This document shows, one piece after another, positions 22,917-36,700 of a stretch of DNA of 64,000 nt. A program made the position numbers and the translations under genes. Numbering within the stretch: position 1 is the stretch's first letter; every line of letters starts with the position of its first letter. The stretch comes from Diploscapter coronatus (Eukaryota > Nematoda > Chromadorea > Rhabditida > Rhabditidae). Under the pieces are notes generated by a model that saw only the letters and a list, made by a program, of their open reading frames with translations, was not told the origin of the DNA and ran no database searches. Where the stretch lies: NCBI GenBank assembly GCA_964036155.1, contig OZ038423.1, positions 8,075,249 to 8,139,248 of the forward strand, given 5' to 3'.

Positions 22917-23177
22917 ATGATTCGAAATTTTATCGTACTAATCGTTTGTTTATTCAGCGTTGTAGTCTCTGAAGCCTCTTTGGCCAAAAATGAGTGAGCT
23001 TCTTAGAGTTTTTCTTGGTCAATCCATGCCTGAAGCTTCTCATCCTATTTACGAACTTTTTTCTCACTCTTTTTCCTGTTTTTTTCATCTGCGTCCAGTC
23101 CAGTCGGAACATCATTTTGTGGGAGATTTCTCCCTTCTATGCTTATGCTAATTAGAGACCGACCGTTCGCATCTTGA
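22917..23177 (+). CDS. Candidate small secreted peptide gene
   Basis: Exon 22917-22993 encodes 25 residues that form a textbook signal peptide (MIRN then FIVLIVCLFSVVVSEAS) and ends in a strong donor, AATGA|GTGAGC. After a 105-nt intron with a long pyrimidine tract there are two acceptors five bases apart. The first (exon from 23099) gives NDPVGTSFCGRFLPSMLML and runs to TGA at 23175-23177. The second (exon from 23104) gives DRNIILWEISPFYAYAN and stops at 23153-23155. Either product is about 42-51 residues. I cannot assign it to a known peptide family; a neuropeptide-like or other short secreted peptide is possible. No neighbouring gene helps. The leader and splice donor carry most of the weight. 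Confidence 0.45.
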
Positions 23178-26100
23178 ATTAGAATAGTCGGAAGAAAGTT
23201 CGCAGCTTGGGCGAATTCAGTAAGTGAAAAACAGCCAAGTAGTCATCATTCCATACAAATTGAGGAATGTCACGCCACTTGACCATAATGCCCAATGCCG
23301 AAATGTGTCAACTTTGTTTTATTATCCTAATTGACGGGTCAATCATTTGTCCATTGGTCTTCAGAAAGGAAGCGTGCAGATAAAAAATTCAGATTTATGC
23401 AGAAAGAAAGCATAATTCTCGTCGAAATCTAGTGGTGCATATCGGAAGAATGGTTTGATGACAGTTCAAGCTACCCCTAAAATGTTGTACCAGAAGAATT
23501 TTGAAGCAATGACGAGGTAAGGTTGAAATTTGATAAACGGAACTCCGAATCAGAGCTGATCTTCATTAAATTTCTGAGCGAAAGGCGTAGTTTAATTAGC
23601 CAGGAATTCGTTGAATAGGAATTTTCGAAAACAGTCAAAAATCTTACTGTAATGTTTTTGAGAAGATTCCTCAACCCGTAAGAAGTGTCCATCAGTGGAT
23701 TTTACAACCTATGATATTATTATTTTTATCATCGAATTTTTGGATAATTTACTGACATTTACCATAGTATCAAATATCTATTGAATTTTTTTTTTAATTC
23801 GGCACAAATGGGTGAAATTAGACGATAAATTTTCGAAGAAACAAAAGCAATGCATACTTTTGTCGTAGCTATGGCATATACGATTAAAATCCGGATTTTT
23901 TCACTATCTTTCACTTTTTCTTGATTATCACGATCTTTCTATTTCAATCATTCGATAAGCACTTTTTTATAAAAAAAAATATTGGCCTAAAATTCAAAGA
24001 AAAAGACATTTTCTGGCCACGGAATCTCCTCCTTAGCAAGACAATGTCTCGTTTTTGTATCGCGCTTTAAAGTAGAAAAACAAAATTTGGGGAATCTAAT
24101 ATTTCATCCTCAACCTCGAATTGTTTGTAACTTAAGCATTGACGTACTTTTGTTCAAATTGAAGAAAAGTCATCTAACTGTTTTGACGTATTCCGAACTT
24201 ATCAACTTCTTCATAAGTTTAAAGCGCGAATTAATAAAATTCTGCCTCATTTTGTGTAACTTCTCACATCCTATAGCATTTGCCTATTTTCAACGGTTCG
24301 TACCTTCGGCACTTCTTCGTTGCTGTCAGTTCATGGCTTATTTATGTGGGAGAGGACTTGTGATCGTAGAGAGAATCGAGGAGACAAACGGTCGCTAAGC
24401 TCTGCATTCGAAACACCGCAAATGAACCGAGCCGATTCCAACAAGTCCACAATTTTCTCATCTTCTCTTCATCTATAAGTCATGAATCTTCTATTCCTAA
24501 GGCAGAGATTTTTCTTTATTTTCGTCTTTCAAATACGTTTCCAAGCTTCGTGTTTACTTGAATACGTCAATCTGCAATTGCCGAATTTGTCATGCCCTTC
24601 CCTAAAATAAATATTCCATAAAAATGGTCGTCGCTCTTCCACTCTGAAAATTTACGATTTTTCCTTGTGAATTTTAAAATGCGATCTAAATTCTACTAAT
24701 CTTTGAAAATCTCTTGGTTAAGCTATTCCTTTCATTATTATTATTATTAGATTCAAAATTAGCCTCAAACACCCCTCACTTTTCATGCTATTAGCATCTA
24801 AATATCAGAGATAAACACGCAATTTTGCAGAAGAAAGAAAGGGAAAATGAATGCCTGCAAGGAATTTTATTTTCACTCAAATCATTTCTGACATTCCCAC
24901 TATAGAAAACATGGAGTGGATATAACAATTTTTATTATATTTATAGTAAATTTGTCATTAATTTGAGTTCTGAGAAATGTTCAATTCATATATTCTAGCT
25001 ATATAATATTGCAGAAAAATGGATATGCAATACGAAAGTTTAGAAGCACTCGTTAAATTTACTTTCATGAAGCGAAATGCATAGCTCAAATTAATTTATG
25101 TACCCTGGTAGCAATGATTAAATTATGTTAGTCAAACGAAAGATTTCTCATAGTTGAATCATATCAACTTTCAGATTTTCAGAAGATAAATTTAAATTTG
25201 ATCAAAGTCCAAAATATTTTCTAGCTAGTGATAATTGAAATGCACTCAAACATTCCTTATCTTTCTCTTTATATCATATTATTTCATTGCATCATTAAAA
25301 TTTGTCTGACTTCTTGCCTTTTTGATGTCTTTCAAGTGCAGATTGACAGCAAGAGAGCATCAAAAATGCTTCAAATTCAAAAAAAGCCCGAATCAAATTT
25401 CTTATTTGTCTCTATCAAATTTATTCGAAACTAGAACACATTCATGCATTTGAAATGCGAAACGAAACGACGCAAGAATTTCCATTATTCCTTTGATGCA
25501 AATAGAATAGAGAGCTATCTTTGTCCTTTTTAGTCGAGCTTACTCCGAAGCACTGCTTACATCTTTTATAATCTCCTGGATATCTCGTGTTTTCTCGAAT
25601 TTCTAATTCATCTCCATTTCTTCCTCTTCTCCTGATAACTTTATTTCAATGAAGAGTTGTCCTTATGCTTTATTATTAGCTTCTATTTTCGTTATAGTTT
25701 ACTACAACCAAACATATGACCATATTTAACTAAGGAAAGTCCACGAACTCAAAGTAAAAATTCCTAATGAAACTTACATCATTGAGTCCGTCTGGTGATA
25801 AGAAATCTAACGGTGTAATTCATTTTTGTCTAGACTCATTTTCAAACATTATTGCATCATACTTTTCTCTGCATCCAACACTTATGCAGGGGAGGGTAAA
25901 ATGAGCTGGCAGAGTGAATAGCGAAACGGCGTAGGCAGCGCAGACTATGCAAGTTCCCTAAGTAAAGGCCTTTTTGTCCATCCAAAATATTTTAATAGAA
26001 ATTCTTTTGCAAAAAAAATTCTTCAATATATCTCGATCAAAAAGATCTATTGTCTTTTGGAACCCCGAAATATCTTCGTTAATTTTTGATAGGATTTTCG

Positions 26101-29100
26101 CGTTTATTCTAAGTTCATTATCTTTATTTATTTTTTCAAAAATGATTAATGTTTTGACGAATGAAATAATCTATTTTCTTATCATAAGTTGACCCTAAAT
26201 TCATCCAATATTCCAAATATTTGACCGGGGAGGGGAGCAAATAGCATTAAAATGACCGTCTGCATTACAATGCGCATTCTGCTGCCCACCCTTTTTTAGA
26301 AAATGAATGTTTTTTTTAAAAATAATTTCGACAATTTTTTGAAACTAACTATACCTAATTAGCACTAATTATCACTTTTCTAAGAAAAAATCAAGATAAA
26401 TGGCCTGAAACGTTGTCTATTCTTGTATCATTTCTTTACAAAATCGTCAACTTCGAAGTCCCGTTCATTGCAAAGGAGGTCGATTGGGCAAAAAATAATT
26501 ATATTATCGTGATCTCCATCCAGAGACGAGCAAAATGGTGTGTGATTCACTGGGATTTCCCACCTTTTTTATTCGAACCTTTCCTAGCAGCTGCTTTCAA
26601 AATAGGGATACTCAGAAACCATTTCCGTTTGATTTCCTATTTCCTACCTGTTTATATTCAAATTTCCTGCACTTTTAAGCAAACCTCAAATCTATACAAC
26701 TGCCATTTTTAGAAATCAGATTAATCCTAGCTGATCAGTATGTGAGGATAATAAATATGTTTGTTTGGGTTGTAGCATTTTTAGAACGCAACGTGTGGTG
26801 TCCTCATGTAATTCAATTAGAAATTCAACATTTTTCTTTCACACTAGATATGGCGACAAAGACCAACATTTTTGTTTATATTCCGCCTAGAAATCGCTGT
26901 TTTTTGTGTAAACCAACCAGCAGATGAGAAACGGTTTGTTTCGGTCAAGCAATCTTTGTACGACTTACGAAAATACTGCTTCCACATAAACCAACACGTT
27001 TACTTTTACTCTCAAACGACTATTGTGTAGTCATTTTGGACGGCTTTCAATTCTATTTTGCTACAGTGCTTTTGTGCTTTTTATTTTTATTCAATATTTC
27101 ATTTCTATAAGAATATGGCAGACTCTTCTCTTGTTATTTCCAAAATGACGATAATGCGATAGTCTAAACTATACTAATCCGAGTTTGGCTTAAAATAACC
27201 ATGGGATGGATGTTATTTCCATTCCATTCAAAATTGTTTCAGCGATAAGTATCAGTTTGTCTTGTTTAGCTCCCCAACTTTCCTAATTTCAGTTCCGTAA
27301 TCTGTAATGCTCTAATCTCTAAATAAGTTCAGCTTCAAGCGTGTGCGTATGCATTCAACTAATCTAATCTAATGAATGAATGAATGAAGAACGATGAAAA
27401 CAACTTTGATGCAGATAATTTTAGCGCTTCTTCTTTTTCCCCTGACTATAGTACTACAAAATTGCTGCGTTGAAACGCTTGTGTGGCTTCATTATCGAAC
27501 AAGGAAATGCGAATAGGATAATTGTTTCGTGCGTTGGAAAACGTCGACTGTACTCTGCTTCTTTATTTTAAAAGTGAAATTGATAAGATCATAGCAACTT
27601 TCCCCTATTATTATACTATAAGAAATGAGCCACGCTTTTTCATACTTAAAATTTACGACGATCACAGCCTTCGCAATTAGTTAGCTGCATTCGATATTCA
27701 CTTCTTAAGTCATGCGCATGAAATGTATGATATTCCCTTCATTGCTATCTGAGAACTACAATTTAAATTGTATTTTAATTTTGAATGTAATTCACTTCAA
27801 TTTCTGTTGAAGTTCCTCTTCCTCAAACTTCCTCAACTCATGCCAAGTTTAAATGGAGCTCTTTGATACTTGCTTGTGTTGAGTCATGGAAATGAGATAT
27901 TGTTGACAAGTCAAATGATAATGGCTGAATAGAAGAAGGAAGGAGGTTAAGCGGAGGGGGAAATAGCAGAGGATATGGAGAGCGAGAAGAGATGGAGAAG
28001 CCTCGATTTGCATCGTGTCGCCTGAAGCAGAAGCACGAGAGGAAGAGGCAGCGAGTCAGGTGACTCTCTACACTCTCTCCTATTTTATCACCATATCCCT
28101 CTCTATTTCGCCTATTTTCCTATCATTTTATCACTCCGTCTGCCTCTCCCTCCCCTCTTCCACTATACATTCAAACGTTCAAACTCTCATTTTCAAGCTC
28201 AACGTTTGTTTCAAATTCGTTAACTTTTTCAATCGTTTTTCGATGCCTCCCTCACAAAACGACGTGCGTTTCGAGGGTTTTTGTCTTATCATTATCTTTT
28301 TGTTTCTGTCTTCGCAGCTGCGCTTTCTGCTTCCACGAGGATCAACAGCCGAAAATTACGGCTCTCTATACAATTCACCAGGTTTTAGGGCTAGGGAGTG
28401 TAGAGAAAAGAAAAGAAGCTAGTGAGTGTTTATAAGTGATGGTCACGATAAATTGGTGAATTATATGTAAAGGGCACAAGCAGGCTCACGAGAACCATAT
28501 TTCGGTATTATTTTTGCTCATTAAGATGTATTTTGGGATAATTAGGATTTTTGGTAAGAAAAAAATCAAATAAAAATTATTTTGAACAAAAATCGGCATT
28601 TTGGGGTCTCTCAACTACCACTTTTTATCACATGCCGTATATTTGCAGGGGAGCGGAGCTTACGCCCTCTAATTATACGAAGGGCCGAATATTGCTTGGG
28701 GCAGGGAATGTAACGTGCTAGTGCAATGATATAGCCCTCCCCTTGCATGGCTCATTCCTGCACTCTTTCACTCTTGCATTAGACCTCGTAGAGAGGAAAA
28801 GCTCATTCGCTATCTTTCTGCATCTTTTCTCTCTTCATTCCTCTCGCCCTCTCCTTCGTTGCCCAAACTTGTCAACTTCAATTTGCATTTCTATTTGTTT
28901 TACAGATAATTTTATGCAATGCGAATTGTTTTTCACTAATAATAATAATTGCTCTATAAAAATAGCCAGCTTCTCGAAAGATTGCCTGCAAAAGATGAAT
29001 TTGTAATGTTTGCACAAATGACTATGCAGTTTTTGGTCTTTTATGAAAATCAAAATGATTGTCGAAACATTACACATTGTCTGTTGAAAAACAAGGAGGA

Positions 29101-32100
29101 AGAGTGGAATCTTTTTGCGTAAGATCGAAATTTGCAAACAGCGTTTTCGTTTGAGAATCAAAATGTCAATCAAGTATCACTCCAGACCAGGCCATGTAAA
29201 TGTTTATTAGTTAGACATTTTATGGGAGATAAATTGGTGAAAATAAAATTGCCCTGGGAAAGGTCTGCAGGTTGTTATTGTCTGACACCTTGCAGCCCCA
29301 GCCGCTCTTAAAATAATCAATTGACCCGACTTCTCTCCAGGACACTTTCTCGTATTTCAATTCATTTCATTTCGCATTTTATTCCTTTGCTTCACCGCTT
29401 CGCTCTTACATGCATTTTTCATTAAACGACCATTTCGGGACTAATAGGAAAAATTACAAAACCATGAACTCCTCTACTGGTAAACATAAACATTCGATTA
29501 AAAAATTTACATCTCTGATTTTCTTGAAGATCTTCATTTCATTTTCAAACAAATGTTGGAAGTAGCTGTGAAGATCAGCTTCAATTTCGACGCATTCTAA
29601 ATCTTCCCTTCAAGTTTTACTATTTCAACCTCGATTTACTTTCTATTTTTTTTTTGGATAAATTCCCAACTACGTTCAAACTAGACCTGTAAAATTGAAG
29701 TTGAAAATTTGCAGGTAAAGTTCCGGTAAATCGGAAAAGTATCTCAAATTCAATGAAAAGAGTCCCAATTTAAATAGTTTTACCATTAGGGTTGGTAGAG
29801 GGAATTGGGGCCCTTATTCACTGCTGGGGTCTTTTTATGAGTTGCTTGAAGTTTCAGCACCTGTTTTTCCTAAGTTTAAAAACTGAAATTCATTTACGAT
29901 TTACTTTTAACTACCTTACCCTATAATTTTCATCAATTGATCAAGATAAGGAAAGGTGGCATGGTTTTGTAAAATTCCATTCGAAAGCGGTAAATATTCT
30001 TCATATTTTTCACCTATTGATTTTCATTTTGTCCACATTATTTTCACTTCAACCATGCATTATTTTTATTTTTCGAAAGCAAAACTCACAGACAACCCCG
30101 AATTAATCCCTAAAAATTCTCCGTTCACTCTACAAAAATGTTGGTAAGAGTTATCAGAATAGTCTCCAAATAATCTTCCACGTCCTCTGAAATGCGAACT
30201 TATCGCACTGATTCAACCATTAATCCCTGATCATCACGACTATTCTATTGCGTAATGATAGTTCAATGGCAGTCTAAATATTATCATTGCGTACCTTTGA
30301 AAGTCATAGATACTACATGATTGAATATCGTTTTCAATTATGAAATTTGATCATTTTTATCGCTTAATGATTTTAGTTTCACTTTCTTCCACTGAAATGT
30401 TATATAAAAGAAGGTTACTGTAACTGTTTCTTTGAGATGGTGTTCATTCTAATTTCGCATAATTCATCGTTGTGATCAAAAATCATACTACGAATCGCTA
30501 AAAATCATTAAAAATCGTTGATCTATGATGCAAACATCCAAATCAAAATAATGGTCTGATATGCAAATGATTTGATGCAATGCGTGTGTGATTCTCCCTT
30601 TGTGTTACCCCCGTTCTTCAATTCTTTCCATTCCCTTTTCTATTTTCTATTTCAGTTAGATGCCATGTTTATTTTGTTTGTTTTTCCTAGAAAAACGCTG
30701 CATTTTCTGTTTCCTCTGCGTCTTTTTCTTTCTACGTATTGAAGAATAGCAGGGTACGAGAAATCAGTGAGTGCATTTGTAGATTTTGCTTGTGGCCAAT
30801 CGACCCTGCCGAAAACATCTAAACACTCTTCTCGGTGCTTCTTTCCTTTCTCGTCTTTTTATTCTATTTCTGTCTTCTCGTTTCCATTTTTGGATATCCA
30901 CTTTCATTTTTATTTATCTCAACTCAACAGAAGCAGACGGCTTGACAAGTAAAACTCTCTCATTACCAGATGCATTATTTATTGCGCTAAATGTTCCGAC
31001 ACAATGCAAAAAGTGTCGAGTTTCAGAAATTGAATCAGGACGCTGAAAATGGCAAATTCGCGTTCGAGCGACACAACATTTACGAATTTCTCTAAATATG
31101 TTGTGAAGTTGATATGATACAATCTTATTTACATCACGTGGGCTTTTCATCTTCGTTTTTCGTTTCCGCTGCCCTAATTATTGCCCTAACCGGTCTGACA
31201 ATGGTCATTTCGCAGGAAAGTACAAAGTTCTCTTCCAAATGTGACGAAAGAGAAATGGTTTGCGGGCAATCCCCTCTAACCTATTATGTCGTCATTTTGT
31301 CATGATTGCATCTTGTATGCTGATCTTTCTGGCACTCTCTCGCTCATTATCCCCTTTGCTCAATCCTCCCACAAATAGCGTGATTTTTCGCGATACATCG
31401 AGATCACTTTCTTTCACCTGTCCTATCACCATTTATTCATTTGATCAGTTCGATGATAGGTCAGCTAGTTCCTTCAATCTTTGATGTCAGTATTTTCGCT
31501 ATTAATTGAGTAATTGCATCAATTGGTCAGTAATGTTTGCCCATATTTCTTTTTTCGAAGAGGAAGTTTAATTGGGCAATTTATCCGTCTCATAAAAGTA
31601 ATTGTCGCTGTCGAGTTGTCGAACTCAGCAAAATTAGTCTGCCGGCTATTTTTAGTTGCAGTAATTTCTCGTTATTGTCAGATTGTCAGTTGTTTACGAG
31701 TCTTCAAGACGAAACGCAAATATTTTCCCCTGGGGTGGGTGGGGCTTCTGCTGCTTCTTTGAAGTGAGAATTGACCGCCGTTCACGCGCTTGTACACTCT
31801 CGGAGATTTGCCGGATTCCTTTGCTTCTTCTTTAATTTTTATGTCTTCGTGCACTTTAGATTATCAGGCTAAATTTTACTTTTATCAATGTCAGATCAAG
31901 CAATATTAACTTTATATTATGTCTAAATTTGTTTCTTCTATACTTTAGATTGCCTGAAGAAAATATCACATTTTTATCAACATCTTGGATAGATCTAATT
32001 GTTTTATTTTGGGTCTGAAAACTTTTTTTCTTTCTGCACTTCGCTTTCAGCCCCGCCCACTGCAGACAAGTTCATGTATCTCCACACCCCACTTGCACAT

Positions 32101-33747
32101 TCTCACGGATACAAAATTCATTTCGAAGCAGGGCTCGATTCGATTCATCAACACATGACACATGGTTTTCGATGGATTGGGAGGAAGTAAGAGTGCAGAG
32201 AAGCAGAGGGATGAGGTAAGGAAGGCAGGAAAAGCTGACTCTCTTCCAATTCTTCCTTTGAATCGAATGACTATTATTTTCGACAAAATGCCTCCCGATT
32301 TGATGTATGGGGGTGCAGTCTGAAAGAGAACTGATCCATGCTCAACTTACTTCAGTCGGAATGAAGACTCGTAAAAACCAAATGTGATTTATCGCAGCCG
32401 GGATTCCAAAGGATATTCTTATTCTCTTGAAAAGAGCTCTTCCAAAAATATCTTCCATTCTCCATCCAAACTTTACCGATGAGCAATCACTATTGTTGCT
32501 CTTTCGCACGTACTTTCTGCTTATTTTTCGATGATTACTCAACGAATCGGTTTTGAACGGAACAATAAAACTGTTCATGCTTGGGGCAAAAATAGCTTGC
32601 TGTGATATTTCTCATTTCTCACCCTAATTGATATCCAGGTTTTCCATGGGCACTTATTCTGCAGACTCTGAATTCCAACTGAACCTGGGGGCAGGGGACT
32701 GCGAACCTCGAATAATCTTCTGCTTTCTATTTTCTATGCACACTCAGCATTGGGCATTGCATTCTACCCCACCCACTCTTTCCCCATTCCTTCTCGCAAT
32801 CTGTCGGTAGCTATCCTTGATTTTTTCGAAACCTATTTTTATCCTCAAAACATTTTATCACTCATCGTTTTGGTTCGATTTTGTCTCGGAAATCTTCCTC
32901 AGGTATATGAAAATATCAACACCAACATTCTCATATTTTCTACAGCTTTTCATGTCATCATGCGCGAATTACGATGTTCTGTTTTGTTTTCGTTGTTACC
33001 TTTTCTCGAATATTCAGATTGATTTCATTAGAAACTATTTCGGGATTCAGGCAATGAATGGTCATTATTTCATTACTGCATTACAGACTTATGTATCATC
33101 TCTTAAATTCGAGATTTTCCTGTCATTTCACAGTAACTACCATAATTCACGCCTTTCTGTCTTATCTATTATTGGCAATATGCACTGTCATCCTCCTTCT
33201 CATTGCATCATTCTGCTCCAATCACCCACATTTTTCTCCATGTGCTTCTGTTTTTCTGCTCTCTTCCTTCTATCGAGTCAGCCATCGTTTGTGCCATTTC
33301 CCCTTCTTTGCCGTTCATATTTTTAGATTTTTAGACGGTTTTCCCTCGTGACAGCTCATTTTTCTGCGCTTCTTCTCCTTTGAATTTCGATTTTAAAACG
33401 CCGGAAGTATAAAAGCTGGCATCATTCGATTCGACTATTCGACGAATTGACCAATTCCTTACATTTTCTTGTTTCTTCCCGATATTCACCGTTTGTCTTC
33501 TCGCGTCCTTTCGAGTTCGCAATGTCGATCATTTATTTCGTAATTCGTCGTTAGTTTTTGAATTGAATACTATCTGCATATAAAATGACTTGAATTCGGA
33601 AAAAAAACTCTTCAGTCTTTCTTACATCTGAAGGTGAAGATTATGTTGATTTCGGTTACTTTATTTATGCAGGCAGTATTTTTCTTCATCCTTCGAAATT
33701 CCGATATTCCAGAATCCCTCGTTCCCTAGTCCAAATCGAATAGTGTG
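23178..33747. other. 10.6-kb gene-poor region
   Basis: Read on both strands without finding a gene I can support. It contains an inverted pair (CGCGCTTTAAA near 24061 and TTTAAAGCGCG near 24219), a GAAT microsatellite near 27,370, pyrimidine-rich blocks near 28,060-28,170, and two exact copies of the dispersed TGAAGATCAGC motif. A 63-codon frame at 31114-31305 has a hydrophobic start followed by two Cys but no clear splice partner. The region may hold distal regulation or 5' UTR exons of the plus-strand gene that starts at 33748. Confidence 0.4.
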
Positions 33748-36700
33748 ATGCACAAGACAGTGATGTCCCTGGACGAGCCCTTGCACGTCGTTTCTCCCTC
33801 GTCTTCCACTTCCGATGAGCACATCTGCTTCCAGTACCAATGGCACATGAGAATCTGTACCAGGTAATCTCCGATTTTGATACATTTTCGAGAAGTCACG
33901 AATGCCATATTATGGTCAAATTTATTCTAATTTTTAAAATGTTAATTCTAGCGATGGCAGATTTTTCTCAATTCATCATTTTCCATTTGGCTACTGTTCA
34001 TAAAGTACGCTATAGAAATTTGAAGATCAGCTTTTCGTAGCTTTCAGTGCAAGTGCATCCATCATACGGAAGTCACATGAACAGATTTTGACACAAACCC
34101 ACTATTCTTTTATTCGAGCAAATGGCATTCTGTTCAAACTGTCATCTCTGCACTACATTACTCATTCTCTGTTCATCCCACTTGTCCATTGCTTGTGACT
34201 TCTGTTCTGCTCTCTCTCTCTCTCTCTCTCTTTCCCTTACCCACTTCCTCTGACCATTTCTTCCTCCCTCTGCCTTTGTGACGTCATTTGACTTTGCTCT
34301 TTCATTCCTTTTTACGCCAAAACTGCCACAACACGATGGGAGGAATGGTGTTGTTGATGCCTGTATTTGCATGCATTAAAGTACAAAATCACATACAAAT
34401 GTTTAGAGAATTTTCTGGAATTACTAGGAAAAATTTCAATTTTCAAAGAAAGATACAAATTCCGGAAATTTTCATTGATACGACTAATTTTCAGACTGCT
34501 GGAAAATTCCGAAGCCGTAATTCTGGTGGTCTCGCGTCCCTTCGCCACCCTCTACAATGGAGTGCAGTTTTCCTGGACACTTCGACTGGCTGATGAGTTC
34601 GTTGCCACTGCCGCTGGTCAGATTTTAAAAATTTTATTGAAAAGTTTAAGGCAACGAATAAGGCAGTATTTTCATCATTTCCAACGAAAACATTGGTCTT
34701 CCTTCGAATTTCCCAATTTTCAGCCGATCCGACTCCATCCGTTCGAAGGATTTTCCTGTACCTGTACTACAAAGAAGGACCATCTCGAGATATCGTCGTT
34801 GAGAGTGTCGAGTAAGTTTAAATTTTAGATATACCGATGATTATCTAAGAAAATCAATTTATCCGATTTATGAAATCCAATTTAGTGCCTCTGTCGTTGA
34901 ATCCAACACCGGTGATCTGTTGTTTTCCGGACTGCATCTGAGCGGCAAGGAGTTCACTCTGGTAGATATTTTTTGCAAATTAAAAAATGCACTTGATCGA
35001 AAACATCTTTATAAGAACTTTTACAATCCTAAAATTTAAAGTTATATATGAAATTCATGTAGAATTATTTGATTCCCAGGGCAGCGGCTGGCCGATTTCC
35101 TTGGACAAGTCGCAGCAGGACGAATTCACGCAGTTCATCTACAAGAACATCAACAAGAATCTCGACTTCATCGTCGATATCAAGTGAGTCATTTCATTCA
35201 TTTTTACATTTTGTTTTTTCTATTCATTTCCTTGCTTAAAAACACCATACTTTCATGAGGCATCTTTTGAAATTATTTACAGCAAGAGAAATCCAAGAAA
35301 AGCCGATTAATTTATCATTCCGCTATTTATCCCACCTGACGTATCAATTTCTCCTCCAGCTTACGTAGTTATTTTCTAAATCCAACTTCAGAGAATAATC
35401 AGCTTTTATCTTTTATCTGTCGTGCAATTTTATTTAACTTTGACGCAAGAAAATGATAATGATCTTTGTAGTTCAGCTGAGATCATTGTTTTCTCCCAAA
35501 ATAGGCAGGGTGAATGATTGTGCTTATTGAGCTGTGAAATTGCTGAAAGCTGAAAATGTAGCATGTGATTCCTATTCTTTCCATTCTTCGTTCTTCAATT
35601 GTTTATGCTCGCTATGGAACTATTGAAAAGCAGCCACAGCCTAAAGGACATTTCAACTGAACTTACTGGTGGATTCTGAGACCAAAAACAAAAATAAGAA
35701 TGAGGAAACCACTATTTCTTCGGATGAAAGCAGATTAAATAAAAATCCGGGATTTGTGATTAGATTTTTCTGGAACTGGCTTCTAATAAAATTAAAGACG
35801 ATCTAAACTAGACTGGATTTTGCTCTATCTTGTTATGCAGTTTAGAAAAAAGACAAAGCATACAAATTTGCAATAAAAGGAAACATTATTGGTAAGGTTT
35901 TCTGATTAAAAATCGACTTCTAGACTGAACACGAAAATGTTCGACCCATTGACGTATTTCTGTGACGTGGATTCGAGTTCCCCCAGCCATGCGAGTCTCG
36001 TCAAGGAAGTCTGCAGAACCTACATCAAGGAAACTGAGGCTAATGGAGGAGAGGATATTGAGGATCTCAAGTATATCGAGGATACTAAAGTAAGTCGACC
36101 ATTTCGTAACTATTTTCTTATGAAGAAATGTCGGAGAATTTTTCCCGCAAAAATATTGAATAGTCGCAAACTTTCATGCAGATCTTTCCTATGAAAACTT
36201 TGTATTCATTCTCTGAAATAACCTATAACATGATATGATTATGCAGACATGCTATCCGCTTTTATTCTAAATCTCGAAATTGCGATCCAGGATTTTCTCT
36301 TAGAAATATGCGGATCTGCATGAAATTATGCCATTGAAAAGTCTTCTTTATCCCTTCTCTTATCTTATCCCTAAATATTGCGCTTTTCTTGCTTCATCGT
36401 GCAAAGATCAAAGATAATTGATAGAGCTTTGAAATTCGATATTCTTACAATTAGTCAACACTTTAAAATTGAAAAAATAGCCTTTCTTCGGACGCGCGTA
36501 TACTTTTTTATCGAAGGTGTATACATTTTCACTGTAGGTGCAATTTTACTTCAAGAAAAAACAAACGAAAATCGCGAATGTGGAAAATTACACTATTGAA
36601 GTAACGATTTGATCTTTTATCTGATCAGAAAAAGTGCATGCATCCCTCGTCTTAGTTATATCTGCTGATATTTTAAAGAGAAGAAAGATAATTGGATTTC

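Noticed and set aside
28015..28422. 135-codon plus-strand frame
   Set aside because: Mostly low-complexity Ser/Leu/Phe from a pyrimidine-rich tract. A possible two-exon reading near 28243-28400 does not join to anything recognisable.
31114..31305. 63-codon frame with hydrophobic start and two Cys
   Set aside because: It lacks a convincing donor or partner exon, unlike the peptide candidates at 13.6 and 22.9 kb.
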